From Patescibacteria group bacterium (GTDB lineage Bacteria > Patescibacteriota > Minisyncoccia > JAHIHE01): DNA of 61,634 bases. A model generated the notes under the pieces. The model did not search any database and had not been told where the DNA came from. It was given only the letters and a program-made list of their open reading frames with translations. Shown in pieces: positions 7,980 to 15,792 of this stretch (its first letter is position 1; each line of letters starts with the position of its first letter). Position numbers and translations under genes: made by a program. Location of the stretch: positions 1 to 61,634 of the forward strand of contig JAHILZ010000016.1 in assembly GCA_018896765.1 (NCBI GenBank), in the 5' to 3' direction.

Positions 7980-9227
7980 TTAAATTATCCCTTTATACAT
8001 TAAAATAGCAATAATAACCAGCATTGCTCCGGTAACGCCGCGCAACGCCACTCTTTTATCTTTTCTGAATTCCTCCACTCTTTTTGGATTCATCCCAAAA
8101 GCAATTGCCGCGCCCAATATAAGCACGGGCAGCACTACGCCCAAATTATAAGACGCGAGATATATCATTCCCGTCCCCGTATCGTTTCTCATAGTATCAA
8201 GAATTACCAAATAAACCGCTCCGACACAGGGAGCTTTTATAAGCGAAAAAAGAGAGCCGATCAAAAACGCCGCCGGCAAGCTTACTTTTTTTGTCACACT
8301 TTCGGTCAGGCGGATAAATGCTCGGGGGGTATGAAAAGACGACTCGGTATTTTTTCGCAAATAATAAGCGTCATAAATATGCCATATCCCCAGGATTCCC
8401 ACTATGGCAACGAGAATATTTTTAATAGTGTCTTGCAAAGGAGCCGATTGCCCGATTATTTTATGAAGCCCCAATCCCGCTATAAGATACGTCACAAAAA
8501 TTCCAAGACTGAACATAATTACAATCATTAAGACATTGCGCCTTTTCCCCGTATTCGCAAGCGTGACCGATGCGATAAATGCCAATATCGCGAGAAGGCA
8601 AGGATTGAATCCCGCCAAGAATCCGACGGTAAAAACGGAAGGCACCGAAAGATTGATAGTTGGTTTTGTTTTAATATCCGGTTTATCGCCGATAGAGCCA
8701 ATACTGCAAAAATCCCGCGGCTCGGTCGCGTTGCAAACTCCTAAATCGAGGCCGTTTTCCGGGCGATTGCCGTTTTTCCAATCTTCCAAAAACTTATAGC
8801 AATCCAAAAGCAAGTTTTCATTTTTGGAAATTTTTTCGTCAATTTTCGAAGCTAAATTATTTTCAATATCATTCGCGCCCAAAAGATAATCCGCGCCCGC
8901 AAATATTACAGGAACGTTTGCTTTGCTTTCCGGCAAGCTGTAAATCTTAATAAACTGCAAAAACAGCTGAAGACACTCGTCTTTTTCTTTTACATCATGC
9001 TCTAAAAAGTCAATTTTATCTTTGTATCTTTCTTTAGTTTGTTCAATGAATGGTTTGATTTTCTGACAACTCGAACAATCTTTGGCGTAAAAATAAATTA
9101 CTCTGATATTTTGCCGCGGAGTTTCAAGAATTTCATTTGCAGTTGCCGCTTTTAGACTATTGGCGGGGAATAAAATAATTGCAGAAAATAAAGCGAGGAA
9201 AAATAATTTTAAAACTTTTCTAACCAT
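7980..9227 (-). CDS. thioredoxin-like domain fused to CcdA/DsbD-type membrane thiol transporter
   Basis: A 415-residue protein. It has a signal-like N-terminal helix (about 6-26), then a thioredoxin-fold domain with a CSSC active site (Cys51, Cys54), then a Cys-containing linker (about 150-185), then six or more membrane helices. Two helices carry the conserved CcdA/DsbD cysteines in GFNPCLLAI and KAPCVGAVYL. Such proteins carry reducing equivalents from cytoplasmic thioredoxin across the membrane to extracytoplasmic thiols. Thioredoxin and its reductase are encoded at 17516 and 18609. The gene stands alone on the minus strand. Confidence 0.88.
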   Translation of the reverse strand: MVRKVLKLFFLALFSAIILFPANSLKAATANEILETPRQNIRVIYFYAKDCSSCQKIKPFIEQTKERYKDKIDFLEHDVKEKDECLQLFLQFIKIYSLPESKANVPVIFAGADYLLGANDIENNLASKIDEKISKNENLLLDCYKFLEDWKNGNRPENGLDLGVCNATEPRDFCSIGSIGDKPDIKTKPTINLSVPSVFTVGFLAGFNPCLLAILAFIASVTLANTGKRRNVLMIVIMFSLGIFVTYLIAGLGLHKIIGQSAPLQDTIKNILVAIVGILGIWHIYDAYYLRKNTESSFHTPRAFIRLTESVTKKVSLPAAFLIGSLFSLIKAPCVGAVYLVILDTMRNDTGTGMIYLASYNLGVVLPVLILGAAIAFGMNPKRVEEFRKDKRVALRGVTGAMLVIIAILMYKGII

Positions 9228-9324
9228 AAAATTATCATATTTTAACGGATTCCATGTGTATATGATAGCAGAATGGCGGTATTTGTAAACTGCGATCGAT
9301 GGATAGAAAAGCTCTATAGCGATA

Positions 9325-9353
9325 TTGACACATATTTTTAAATAGGTTATAAT
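9325..9353 (+). promoter_or_regulatory. consensus sigma-70 promoter
   Basis: TTGACA (9325-9330), a 17-base spacer and TATAAT (9348-9353): a perfect consensus promoter for the gene at 9380. Confidence 0.9.
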
Positions 9354-9379
9354 AGTGGCTCAGTAAGGAGGTTTTAATA

Positions 9380-9697
9380 ATGAAAACAAATCTAGATGAT
9401 CTTAAGAAGGTCATAAAAACATTAGGGATAAAAATAGAAAAAGAAACAGACAAAGTAATCGTTATTTTTGCCGGTAAAGGAGTTTATTTAAAAAGAATTC
9501 CGATAAAAAACGGTGTTAGAAAACGTGTTATATGCGTTTCCACAAAGCCAAAACCAGAGGAAGTTATTGATCCAGAGTTATTTGGGTGCGTGGCTGAATC
9601 AGGTATTGGCTTAAAAATTTTAATTCGGTCTTTGTCTAATATAAGTTCGGGAGACTCACAAAAGTCTCCTTCTTTTTGGAAAGTAAAGTATGGATAA
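9380..9697 (+). CDS. small protein of unknown function, strong promoter and RBS
   Basis: A 105-residue ORF with AAGGAGG eight bases before ATG. The N-terminal half is Lys-rich and looks like an alpha/beta domain (LDDLKKVIKTLG, KVIVIFAGKGVYLKRIP); there is a TKPKPEEVID linker and then FGCVAESG. I do not recognise a family. The last 16 or so codons run through a terminator hairpin (9650-9677), so the normal stop was probably lost upstream, perhaps by a frameshift near 9635 where another frame stops. It lies directly against the truncated uvrA, so its arrival may have removed most of that gene. Confidence 0.55.
   Translation: MKTNLDDLKKVIKTLGIKIEKETDKVIVIFAGKGVYLKRIPIKNGVRKRVICVSTKPKPEEVIDPELFGCVAESGIGLKILIRSLSNISSGDSQKSPSFWKVKYG
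9650..9677 (+). terminator. terminator inside the annotated 3' end
   Basis: GGAGACT (9650-9656), a six-base loop, AGTCTCC (9663-9669), then a T-rich tract. It lies within the open reading frame that starts at 9380. Confidence 0.8.
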
Positions 9698-9702
9698 GAT
9701 AA

Positions 9703-10002
9703 TTATTTGCCAAGCGCGCCACGGGAAAAACACTTTATATTCTTGACGAGCCCACTACCGGCTTGCATTTTGACGATATTAAAAAATTATTGAATGTCTT
9801 GCACCGTTTGGTTGACGGCGGAAATTCGGTAATCGTGATCGAGCATAATCTTGATGTGATCAAGCAGGCGGATTGGATTATCGATATGAGGCCGGAAGGC
9901 GGGGAGAACGGCGGCCGGATCATTGCTCAAGGCCCGCCGGAAGAAATTATAAAATACAAAGAAAGCTATACTGGGCAGTTTCTTAAAAAAGCGCTGAAAT
10001 AA
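9703..10002 (+). pseudogene. uvrA: C-terminal remnant of UvrA
   Basis: From 9703 the frame reads LFAKRATGKTLYILDEPTTGLHF and continues to the normal UvrA end (SYTGQFLKKALK). This is the last 99 or so residues of the excision-repair ATPase: Walker B (LYILDEP), D-loop, and the switch His in VIVIEHNLDVI. The first nine-tenths (about 830 residues, including both Walker A motifs, the zinc modules and the signature motif) are absent, and an in-frame TAA lies at 9700. It cannot function as UvrA. The break point follows the foreign-looking gene at 9380. Confidence 0.9.
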
Positions 10003-10027
10003 AAAAAGAGTAAGGATTTCCCTACTC
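10001..10027 (-). terminator. terminator for the 10032-10391 gene
   Basis: On the minus strand GAGTAGGG pairs with CCTTACTC around a short loop and is followed by seven T. Confidence 0.8.
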
Positions 10028-10031
10028 GTAC

Positions 10032-10391
10032 TTAATTGACTACTATTTTAGATTCCTTGAGGAAGTCGTGCAGTGCATGTATTTCTTGGGTTTTTAATTC
10101 GCTAAATCCTTCATTCAAACCTCCATTTAATGCTTGATACATTAAATTGAAAATTTTATAATCCTGAATGTTGTTTGGTGAAGAATGTACTTTGCGGCAA
10201 ATAACTATATTGAGACATCCTTTGCCAACTTCTACTCTGAGTTCTTTACCAGATACGATAAATTTAGGGTAAAGCCTTAAAAGTTCCTTTATCTCGTATA
10301 TAGTTTCTCTTACCTCTATTGTTTTAGTCTCTTCAAGAAAACACGGGTTTGCTTTCAGTTTTCTTATCTGATTTGTTATATCCAGTGTCGT
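10032..10391 (-). CDS. hypothetical protein with an apparent ACG start
   Basis: An open frame of 119 codons bounded by a consensus promoter (10422-10450), an AGGAGG ribosome binding site (10402-10407) and a terminator. At the right spacing from AGGAGG the codon is ACG (10389-10391). The frame has no ATG, GTG or TTG before its middle, and an in-frame TAA lies six bases upstream. The protein (TLDITNQIRKLKAN to FLKESKIVVN) is soluble, Lys/Glu-rich, with a central beta-like stretch (KELRVEVGKGCLNIVIC). I recognise no family. Either ACG starts translation or the original ATG has mutated and the gene is dying. Confidence 0.55.
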   Translation of the reverse strand, partial: TTLDITNQIRKLKANPCFLEETKTIEVRETIYEIKELLRLYPKFIVSGKELRVEVGKGCLNIVICRKVHSSPNNIQDYKIFNLMYQALNGGLNEGFSELKTQEIHALHDFLKESKIVVN

Positions 10392-10421
10392 TTGTTACTC
10401 CTCCTATATTTGATTAATTTA

Positions 10422-10450
10422 AGCATAAACTAAAATTTCTAAAATGTCAA
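10422..10450 (-). promoter_or_regulatory. consensus promoter
   Basis: On the minus strand TTGACA (10445-10450), a 17-base spacer and TATGCT (10422-10427). It overlaps the start codon annotated for the divergent uvrC remnant. Confidence 0.85.
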
Positions 10451-11097
10451 GTATTTGTTCGGTTCCAAAATCTACCCACTACTTACTACCTACTACTCAC
10501 TACGCAATCCTTCCTTCCTCGCCCGGCGTGTATTTTTTCCGCGATAAGGCCGGAAAGCTTTTGTATATTGGAAAAGCGATCAATCTTAAGCGGCGGGTGA
10601 GTTCGTATTTTCAAAAAAATCATTTTGATCCGCGAATTGATGCTTACGATATTTCCAATATTTTCGGCGAGTATGCGGTCGGCAGTATGGTGGTCTTTGA
10701 TGATGGGAAAATAGATAAAGACGAATATCGGCGCTTTAAAATAAAAAGCGTAAAAGGAATTTTTGATACGGAAATGCTCGCGGAAGTTTTGAACCGCCGA
10801 TTAAATCATAACGAATGGAAAATGCCGGATTTGATAATTATTGATGGGGGATTGGGGCAATTGAACGCCGTAAAAAAAGTTTTGGAAAATCGAAAATTTA
10901 AAATCCCTTTAATATCCATTGCCAAAGGCCCGACTCGAAAAGGCGAGAAAATGTTTATGACAAAAAATGTTTGCCTAGACTCGAAGAGGATGGCGCCTAA
11001 TTTGGATAGAAAAATGATTCTTGCCGCGCGCGACGAAGCGCATAGATTTGCCATTTTGTATCATCGGAAATTAAAAAAGGGAGGAATGTTTAATTAA
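10444..11097 (+). pseudogene. uvrC: internally deleted UvrC (GIY-YIG joined to RNase H-like domain)
   Basis: A 217-residue frame against about 600 in normal UvrC. Residues 22-64 match the N-terminal GIY-YIG nuclease (SSPGVYFF, LLYIGKAINLKRRVSSYF) but stop before its catalytic Glu. The frame then jumps to the C-terminal RNase H-like nuclease: Asp69 in AYDIS, Asp134 in IIIDGGLGQL and His200 in DEAHRFAI are all present. The UvrB-binding UVR motif and the C-terminal HhH pair are missing. The first 20 residues come from a tandem-word repeat. With uvrA also destroyed next door, excision repair at this locus is non-functional. The open frame leaves some chance of a minimal endonuclease. Confidence 0.85.
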
Positions 11098-11193
11098 AAT
11101 AGGGGTTTACTCCGCGCCAATTCTTTGGATATTCTTGTTTTTGAGATAAAGAAAGCTGAAGGCGATGCCGAGAGATTATTGTTTAAATTATAA
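11098..11193 (+). pseudogene. unidentified coding remnant
   Basis: A protein-like C-terminal tail (RANSLDILVFEIKKAEG, then DAERLLFKL and TAA) without a start. An inverted repeat around GCGCCAATTC (11113) and GAATTTGGCGC (11210) flanks it. The parent family is not recognisable. Confidence 0.35.
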
Positions 11194-11294
11194 ATTATTC
11201 TCACTTCGGAATTTGGCGCGGGGCTATGCGGGAAGGTTATTAAGTGTTATAATTTTACTATAGATACTAATTTTTAACAGCATTAATTTTATGA

Positions 11295-11374
11295 AACCCG
11301 TTAGAAATACATAAGTTATTTTAATGAGGTTTTAATAATAAATATAAAGCAGATATGGCAATTTTTAACGGGTT
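11295..11374 (+). promoter_or_regulatory. start-codon hairpin element, copy A
   Basis: A 14-base arm (11295-11308, AACCCGTTAGAAAT) can pair with 11361-11374 (ATTTTTAACGGGTT) with one G-U pair. The right arm begins three bases after ATG 11355, so it overlaps codons 3-7 of gtrA. A second copy with the same layout lies at 42299-42377. No Shine-Dalgarno sequence is visible in either copy. Confidence 0.7.
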
Positions 11375-11816
11375 GAATGCCGATGTATTGGTGAAAAATA
11401 AATCGTTTTTACAGTTTGGCAAGTTTTTTATCGTAGGAATTTTAAACACAGGCCTTGATTTTGGCATTTTAAATTTATTGATGTGGTCGACGAATACTTA
11501 CGAAGGGCAATCGATAGTGATTTTTAATACAATATCATTTGCCATAGCGGTAACCAATAGCTATATTTTGAATAAATATTGGACTTTTGGCGATAAAAGT
11601 AAAGAGCAAGCTCCTCAACAATTTGCGAAATTTATTGGCGTTTCAGGGGTTGGCTGGGGTTTGAATACGGGAATTGTTTATTCGGTAACTACTTTAATAA
11701 GCCCGATTTTCGGCTTAGGCCCGGCGCTGTGGGCGAATATCGCCAAAGCAATGGCCACAGGGGTGGTTCTTGCGTGGAATTTCGCGGGATATAAGTTATT
11801 TGTGTTTAAAAAGTAG
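11355..11816 (+). CDS. gtrA: GtrA family membrane protein
   Basis: A 153-residue protein with four membrane helices and the GtrA signature: an early QFGKFFIVGILNTGLDFG segment, a central NSYILNKYWTFGD motif and a final LAWNFAGYKLFVFKK. GtrA proteins are thought to flip polyprenyl-linked sugars for O-antigen or cell-surface decoration, which fits the glycosyltransferases at 4.8-7.6 kb. The first seven codons (MAIFNGLN) belong to the repeated start-codon element shared with the P-type ATPase at 42358, which suggests common post-transcriptional control or repeat capture. Confidence 0.88.
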   Translation: MAIFNGLNADVLVKNKSFLQFGKFFIVGILNTGLDFGILNLLMWSTNTYEGQSIVIFNTISFAIAVTNSYILNKYWTFGDKSKEQAPQQFAKFIGVSGVGWGLNTGIVYSVTTLISPIFGLGPALWANIAKAMATGVVLAWNFAGYKLFVFKK

Positions 11817-11912
11817 GAAAAGTATCAAGTATTAAGTATCAGGTATTAAGTATAAAATAAGGCAAAATTAGATTTATACATAATACTTAATACATAATAC
11901 TTAATACAAAAA
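11817..11912. repeat. tandem-word inverted repeat (gtattaa family)
   Basis: Words like aagtattaagtatcaggtatt are followed by their complements (acataatacttaatacataa), giving a long AT hairpin between gtrA and dnaX. No T-run terminator is evident. Confidence 0.75.
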
Positions 11913-11976
11913 AGCGGATTATGTTAATGATTTTTTATTATTAATAAAACTTGTAATTAGAAAAAAAACAATTATT

Positions 11977-13686
11977 ATGAGCCTTGTTCTATATCGCAAA
12001 TACCGGCCAAAAAATTTCAGCGAGATTATCGGCCAAGAAAAAATAGTAAAAATTTTGACCTCTGCGGTTAGCTCCGGAAGAGTGGCTCACGCGTATCTTT
12101 TTACCGGTCCGCGCGGCACGGGAAAAACCACCATTGCCAGAATTTTGGCTAAAGTCATAAATTGTACGGGAAGAAAGGGAGGTGAACCTTGCAATGAATG
12201 CGCGAACTGCATTGCTTTAAATACCGGAAGAACTTTTGATGTTGTTGAAATTGACGCGGCTTCCAATACAGGAGTGGATAATATCAGGGATCTTAAGGAG
12301 AGCATCGGTTTTTCTCCGGCGCTTTTGAAATACAAAGTTTTTATTATTGATGAAGCGCATATGTTAAGCAAGGGCGCTTTTAACGCTTTGCTTAAAATGC
12401 TGGAAGAGCCGCCGGAACACGCTATTTTTATTTTGGCTACTACTGAAATTCACAAAATCCCGCCGACAATTATTTCTCGCGCGCAGAGATTTGATTTTAG
12501 AAAATTCCGCCTTGACGAAATGATAGAAAGATTAAAAGAAATAGCCAAGCAGGAAAAAGTAAAGATCGAAAAAGGCGTGATGGAAGTGATTGCTTTGTCC
12601 GCCGATGGGGGAATGAGGGATGCCGAGAGCATGCTTGGGCAGATAATTTCGCTTGAGGCGCCGGGAGAGGAAATAAAACTCGCGGAAGTAAAAATGGTTT
12701 TAGGGCTGACCGACACGGAGTCTGTTTTGAAATTTGTCGGATTTATGTCAAAAAATCAGTTTAAGGAAGCGATAATTTTTTTGAATGATATAACTTTTGA
12801 AGGGCAGGACTTGGAGCAGTTTGCCGGTTCGCTTATAGATATTTTGAGGAAAATTACGATTTTGAAAACGAATAGGGATTTGAAAAAATATGTAATAAGC
12901 GATTCTACCGAAGAGCAGGCGGAAAGATTATTAAAACTCGCCGATGTTTTTAGCGAGCAAGAATTGCTTTGGATATTTAAAAAAATGATTACGGCGAAAA
13001 ATGAAATTAAATCAGCAGTCTTGCCTCAAATACCTTTTGAAATAGCTTTGATCGAATATGATATGTTTAAAAATAATCGCGGCGCGCTATTTGGTAAAAA
13101 AATTGAAAATGTGCCCGAGATCAAAAAAGAGCCGAAAGCGGAGGTTGTGGCTAAAAAAAAATTAAATGATAGCGATTCCGAATTAAAAACTAAAGAAATA
13201 ATTCAAGCGAAAGAAACTGTTAAAGAAAAAAAAATGTGGAAAACAGAGAAGATTCAGCAAAAAAATGAGGTGGAAACAGAAAAAGAACCGGAAATAATTG
13301 AGGTTGCGGAAAATTCAGACACGGAATCAGGTAGGGTTGGGATTGAAGAAGTAAAGGCGAACTGGAATCAAATATTGAGAACCGCCAAGAAATATAATCA
13401 TTCTATCAGCGCGTTTTTAAAATTATCGGCGCCTCAAGAATTTAAAAAAGATATGCTGATGCTTGCAACACCGTATAAATTTCACGCGGAAAAACTCAAT
13501 GATTCTTCCAATCGAAAAATAATCGATAAGGTTTTGCTTGAAGTGTTTCCGGCTTCTAAAAATATCAAAGTTACGGTTATTCAAGATGAAAATGTAAAAG
13601 TGGTCAAACTGCCCGAAGCGCCAAAAAAAATAGGGGATGAAAGAGTAGACGCCGCGCTGGATGTTTTTGGAGGAGAATTGGAATAA
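11977..13686 (+). CDS. dnaX: DNA polymerase III subunit gamma/tau
   Basis: A 569-residue clamp-loader ATPase. The N-terminal AAA+ domain has Walker A (GPRGTGKT, 44-51), the zinc-binding cysteines (Cys63, Cys72, Cys75, Cys78), a Walker B IIDEAH and the sensor TTEIHKIPPTIISRAQRFDF. The helical lid and collar follow to about residue 360. A Lys/Glu-rich linker (about 370-440) leads to a tau-like C-terminal domain (VKANWNQILRTAKKYNHSI) that should contact polymerase. DnaX drives loading of the beta clamp during replication. No frameshift heptamer is needed to explain the frame. Confidence 0.95.
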   Translation: MSLVLYRKYRPKNFSEIIGQEKIVKILTSAVSSGRVAHAYLFTGPRGTGKTTIARILAKVINCTGRKGGEPCNECANCIALNTGRTFDVVEIDAASNTGVDNIRDLKESIGFSPALLKYKVFIIDEAHMLSKGAFNALLKMLEEPPEHAIFILATTEIHKIPPTIISRAQRFDFRKFRLDEMIERLKEIAKQEKVKIEKGVMEVIALSADGGMRDAESMLGQIISLEAPGEEIKLAEVKMVLGLTDTESVLKFVGFMSKNQFKEAIIFLNDITFEGQDLEQFAGSLIDILRKITILKTNRDLKKYVISDSTEEQAERLLKLADVFSEQELLWIFKKMITAKNEIKSAVLPQIPFEIALIEYDMFKNNRGALFGKKIENVPEIKKEPKAEVVAKKKLNDSDSELKTKEIIQAKETVKEKKMWKTEKIQQKNEVETEKEPEIIEVAENSDTESGRVGIEEVKANWNQILRTAKKYNHSISAFLKLSAPQEFKKDMLMLATPYKFHAEKLNDSSNRKIIDKVLLEVFPASKNIKVTVIQDENVKVVKLPEAPKKIGDERVDAALDVFGGELE

Positions 13687-13700
13687 GAAAAGAAGAAGGC

Positions 13701-13729
13701 TTGATTTTTTTGTTATTTTACGCTAGAAT
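13701..13729 (+). promoter_or_regulatory. promoter of tRNA-Gln
   Basis: TTGATT (13701-13706), 17 bases, TAGAAT (13724-13729). The surrounding sequence (aaggcttgatttttt, then tagaat-n-ataagaattta) is almost identical to that before the GNAT gene at 38920-38948. Confidence 0.75.
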
Positions 13730-13797
13730 ACATAAGAATTTAAGCTTTATGCTTAAATTGTTTTGTTATTGCGGGATTCGCGTAGATTTATAATAAT

Positions 13798-13869
13798 TGG
13801 GGAGTAGCCAAGTGGTAAGGCAACGGGCTTTGAACCCGTCATTCGTAGGTTCGAACCCTACCTCCCCAG
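13798..13869 (+). tRNA. tRNA-Gln (anticodon TTG)
   Basis: Cloverleaf with acceptor TGGGGAG/CTCCCCA, an anticodon stem ACGGG/CCCGT around a CTTTGAA loop (anticodon TTG), a T-arm with GGTTCGAACCC and discriminator G. The 3' CCA is not fully encoded. Confidence 0.93.
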
Positions 13870-13884
13870 CATTGTTTCAATTTT

Positions 13885-14496
13885 ATGAAAATATTTCTCG
13901 CCACAAACAACGGAGGAAAAATAGAGCGATTTAAAAATCTTCTAAAACAAGTTGATAAAGATTTAAAAGTTTTTACTCAAGCGGATTTAAATATCGAGGC
14001 GATAGATGTTATAGAAAATGGAAAAACTCTGGTAGAGAACGCAAAACTAAAAGCTATGGCGTACTTGGGCAAGGTTGATATGCCAATTCTTGCGAATGAC
14101 ACGGGATTTTATGTGAAAGGAGATGGGTTTGTTGATGCGCCAAAAAGAAAAGCTTTGGGAGAAGCAAATGAGAATACTTTATCAAAAGAGGAAATTTCCA
14201 AAAAACTTTTAAATTTTTGGAAAGAAGTTGCGACTAGGCATGGCGGGAAAGTAGACGCGGCCTGGGTTGAGGCTTTTGCGGTTGTATATCCAAATGGCGA
14301 GACAAAAGAAGCTGAATCCCGAAGAGAAATACTTTTGACTAATCAAGAATTTGGAATTCCGCATATGCAAATGCCGGTTCGCGCTCTTTATTATTCAAAA
14401 ATTACGAACAAGCCCGCAATTCAACATACCCAAGAGGAAGAGATTTTGGAAATGAAGCCTGTCATAGACGCTTTGATTAAGGTTTTGGGATACTGA
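13885..14496 (+). CDS. RdgB/HAM1-family non-canonical purine NTP pyrophosphatase
   Basis: A 203-residue protein of the ITPase family: LATNNGGKIERF near the N-terminus (substrate loop, Asn8-Lys12), TLVENAKLKA in the middle and ANDTGFYV, whose Asp is the catalytic metal ligand. These enzymes hydrolyse dITP, XTP and related nucleotides to keep them out of DNA. The C-terminal half departs from RdgB in lacking the usual SHR signature, so substrate range is less certain. It starts 16 bases after tRNA-Gln. Confidence 0.8.
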   Translation: MKIFLATNNGGKIERFKNLLKQVDKDLKVFTQADLNIEAIDVIENGKTLVENAKLKAMAYLGKVDMPILANDTGFYVKGDGFVDAPKRKALGEANENTLSKEEISKKLLNFWKEVATRHGGKVDAAWVEAFAVVYPNGETKEAESRREILLTNQEFGIPHMQMPVRALYYSKITNKPAIQHTQEEEILEMKPVIDALIKVLGY

Positions 14497-14533
14497 AATA
14501 AATTACAATATTGTTCTGCAAAGACAACAACTT

Positions 14534-14556
14534 AAAAACCCTTTTTGGGGATTTTT
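14534..14556 (+). terminator. probable terminator
   Basis: A short AAAAACCC / GGGGATTTTT hairpin with a T-rich tail follows the pyrophosphatase gene. Confidence 0.5.
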
Positions 14557-14622
14557 ATTTGATTTATTGGGGGATTTTGGTATACTTAAATTATAAACAA
14601 GAAAACAAATATTTATTATTCT

Positions 14623-15561
14623 ATGCAAAGTCAAACAGATCTTAAGCAAAAACTAGAAAATATCAGTAAGGTATTTAAAATTGAAGATGTTTTGAGTATA
14701 AAAACAAGCAATGAATATACACAAAAATATTATCAAGTAAATAAAATTCCTTATTCTTTATTTCATACAAAAACTGATTTAATATATATGGGAGTAAGCA
14801 GGGATGGTATTTACAAAGAAAAAGATTTACTTGAAGCGGCAAAAACAGTAGAAAAATATTTAAAAAATCTAAATGGAAATAAGGTTTTAGAACTAGCAAC
14901 AGGCAGAGGAGCAAATTCATTTTATTTAGCTCAAAAATTCCCTGCAGCAAAATTCTATGGGGTAGATATATCTAGAGGTCAATTGGATTTTGCTTTTAAA
15001 AAAGCAAAGGGAATTAATAATTATTTTCCTAATTTTGGAGATTATCATGACTTGAGCAAGTTTGAAAGTGGAACATTTGATATTGTTTTTGTTGTTGAAG
15101 CATTATGTTATAGTATGGATAATGACAAAGTTTTGGCGGAAGTTTATCGTGTTTTGAAAAAAAATGGTGTTTTTATTATATTTGACGGGTATTTAAATAA
15201 AAAAATAAATCAATTAACTAGCGATGAAAAAATTGCTTCAGGATTAACGGAAAAAGGTATGGCGGTAGAAAAATTTGAACTTTATGATAGTTTAATTAGT
15301 AAAGCGAAAGAAAACAACTTTAAGATAGAATTTGAAGAAAATGTTTCACAATTCGTAATTCCTACCATGGAACGTTTTGAAAGAAAAGCTGCTTTGTTTT
15401 TTAAATTTCCAAAATTAGCAAAACTATCTTTGTATGTTTTTCCAAAAGAATTTCTTTACAACGCGATATCGGGATATTTATCCGCTACACTGATGAAAAT
15501 TAATGTTTGTAGTTATATGATAACTGTACTGAAGAAAGATAATTTTTTAAATAATGACTAA
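14623..15561 (+). CDS. SAM-dependent class I methyltransferase
   Basis: A 312-residue protein with a Rossmann methyltransferase core: motif I VLELATGRGANSFYLA (about 88-103), an acidic ribose-binding residue in FYGVDIS (about 113), and post-I/II motifs FDIVFVVEALCY and a VLKKNGVFIIFDGY strand (about 180). About 75 N-terminal residues precede the core and about 90 follow, giving a size like UbiE/Erg6-type small-molecule or lipid methyltransferases. The substrate cannot be inferred. Codon use is more A/T-biased than in dnaX. A terminator follows at 15641. Confidence 0.8.
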   Translation: MQSQTDLKQKLENISKVFKIEDVLSIKTSNEYTQKYYQVNKIPYSLFHTKTDLIYMGVSRDGIYKEKDLLEAAKTVEKYLKNLNGNKVLELATGRGANSFYLAQKFPAAKFYGVDISRGQLDFAFKKAKGINNYFPNFGDYHDLSKFESGTFDIVFVVEALCYSMDNDKVLAEVYRVLKKNGVFIIFDGYLNKKINQLTSDEKIASGLTEKGMAVEKFELYDSLISKAKENNFKIEFEENVSQFVIPTMERFERKAALFFKFPKLAKLSLYVFPKEFLYNAISGYLSATLMKINVCSYMITVLKKDNFLNND

Positions 15562-15640
15562 TTCAAGCTTATTCTTTATCAAATAAATTCCAACATCGTC
15601 CCACAAGGCCAGCAAGTAAATAAAATTAGATCATTGTTCC

Positions 15641-15666
15641 AAAAAGCGCTATCCACACGCTTTTTT
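15641..15666 (+). terminator. rho-independent terminator
   Basis: AAAAAGCG pairs with CGCTTTTT, followed by T, about 80 bases after the methyltransferase gene. Confidence 0.8.
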
Positions 15667-15792
15667 GTTTAAGATAAGCCAAAAATTTTTTATTAGTCTT
15701 TACGGGCGACTTAAAATATGCTACTATATCGTTATGTGAATATTGGGCGAAGCTGGTAAAAGAACGGGAAATATTAAATATTTAAGCAAAAC

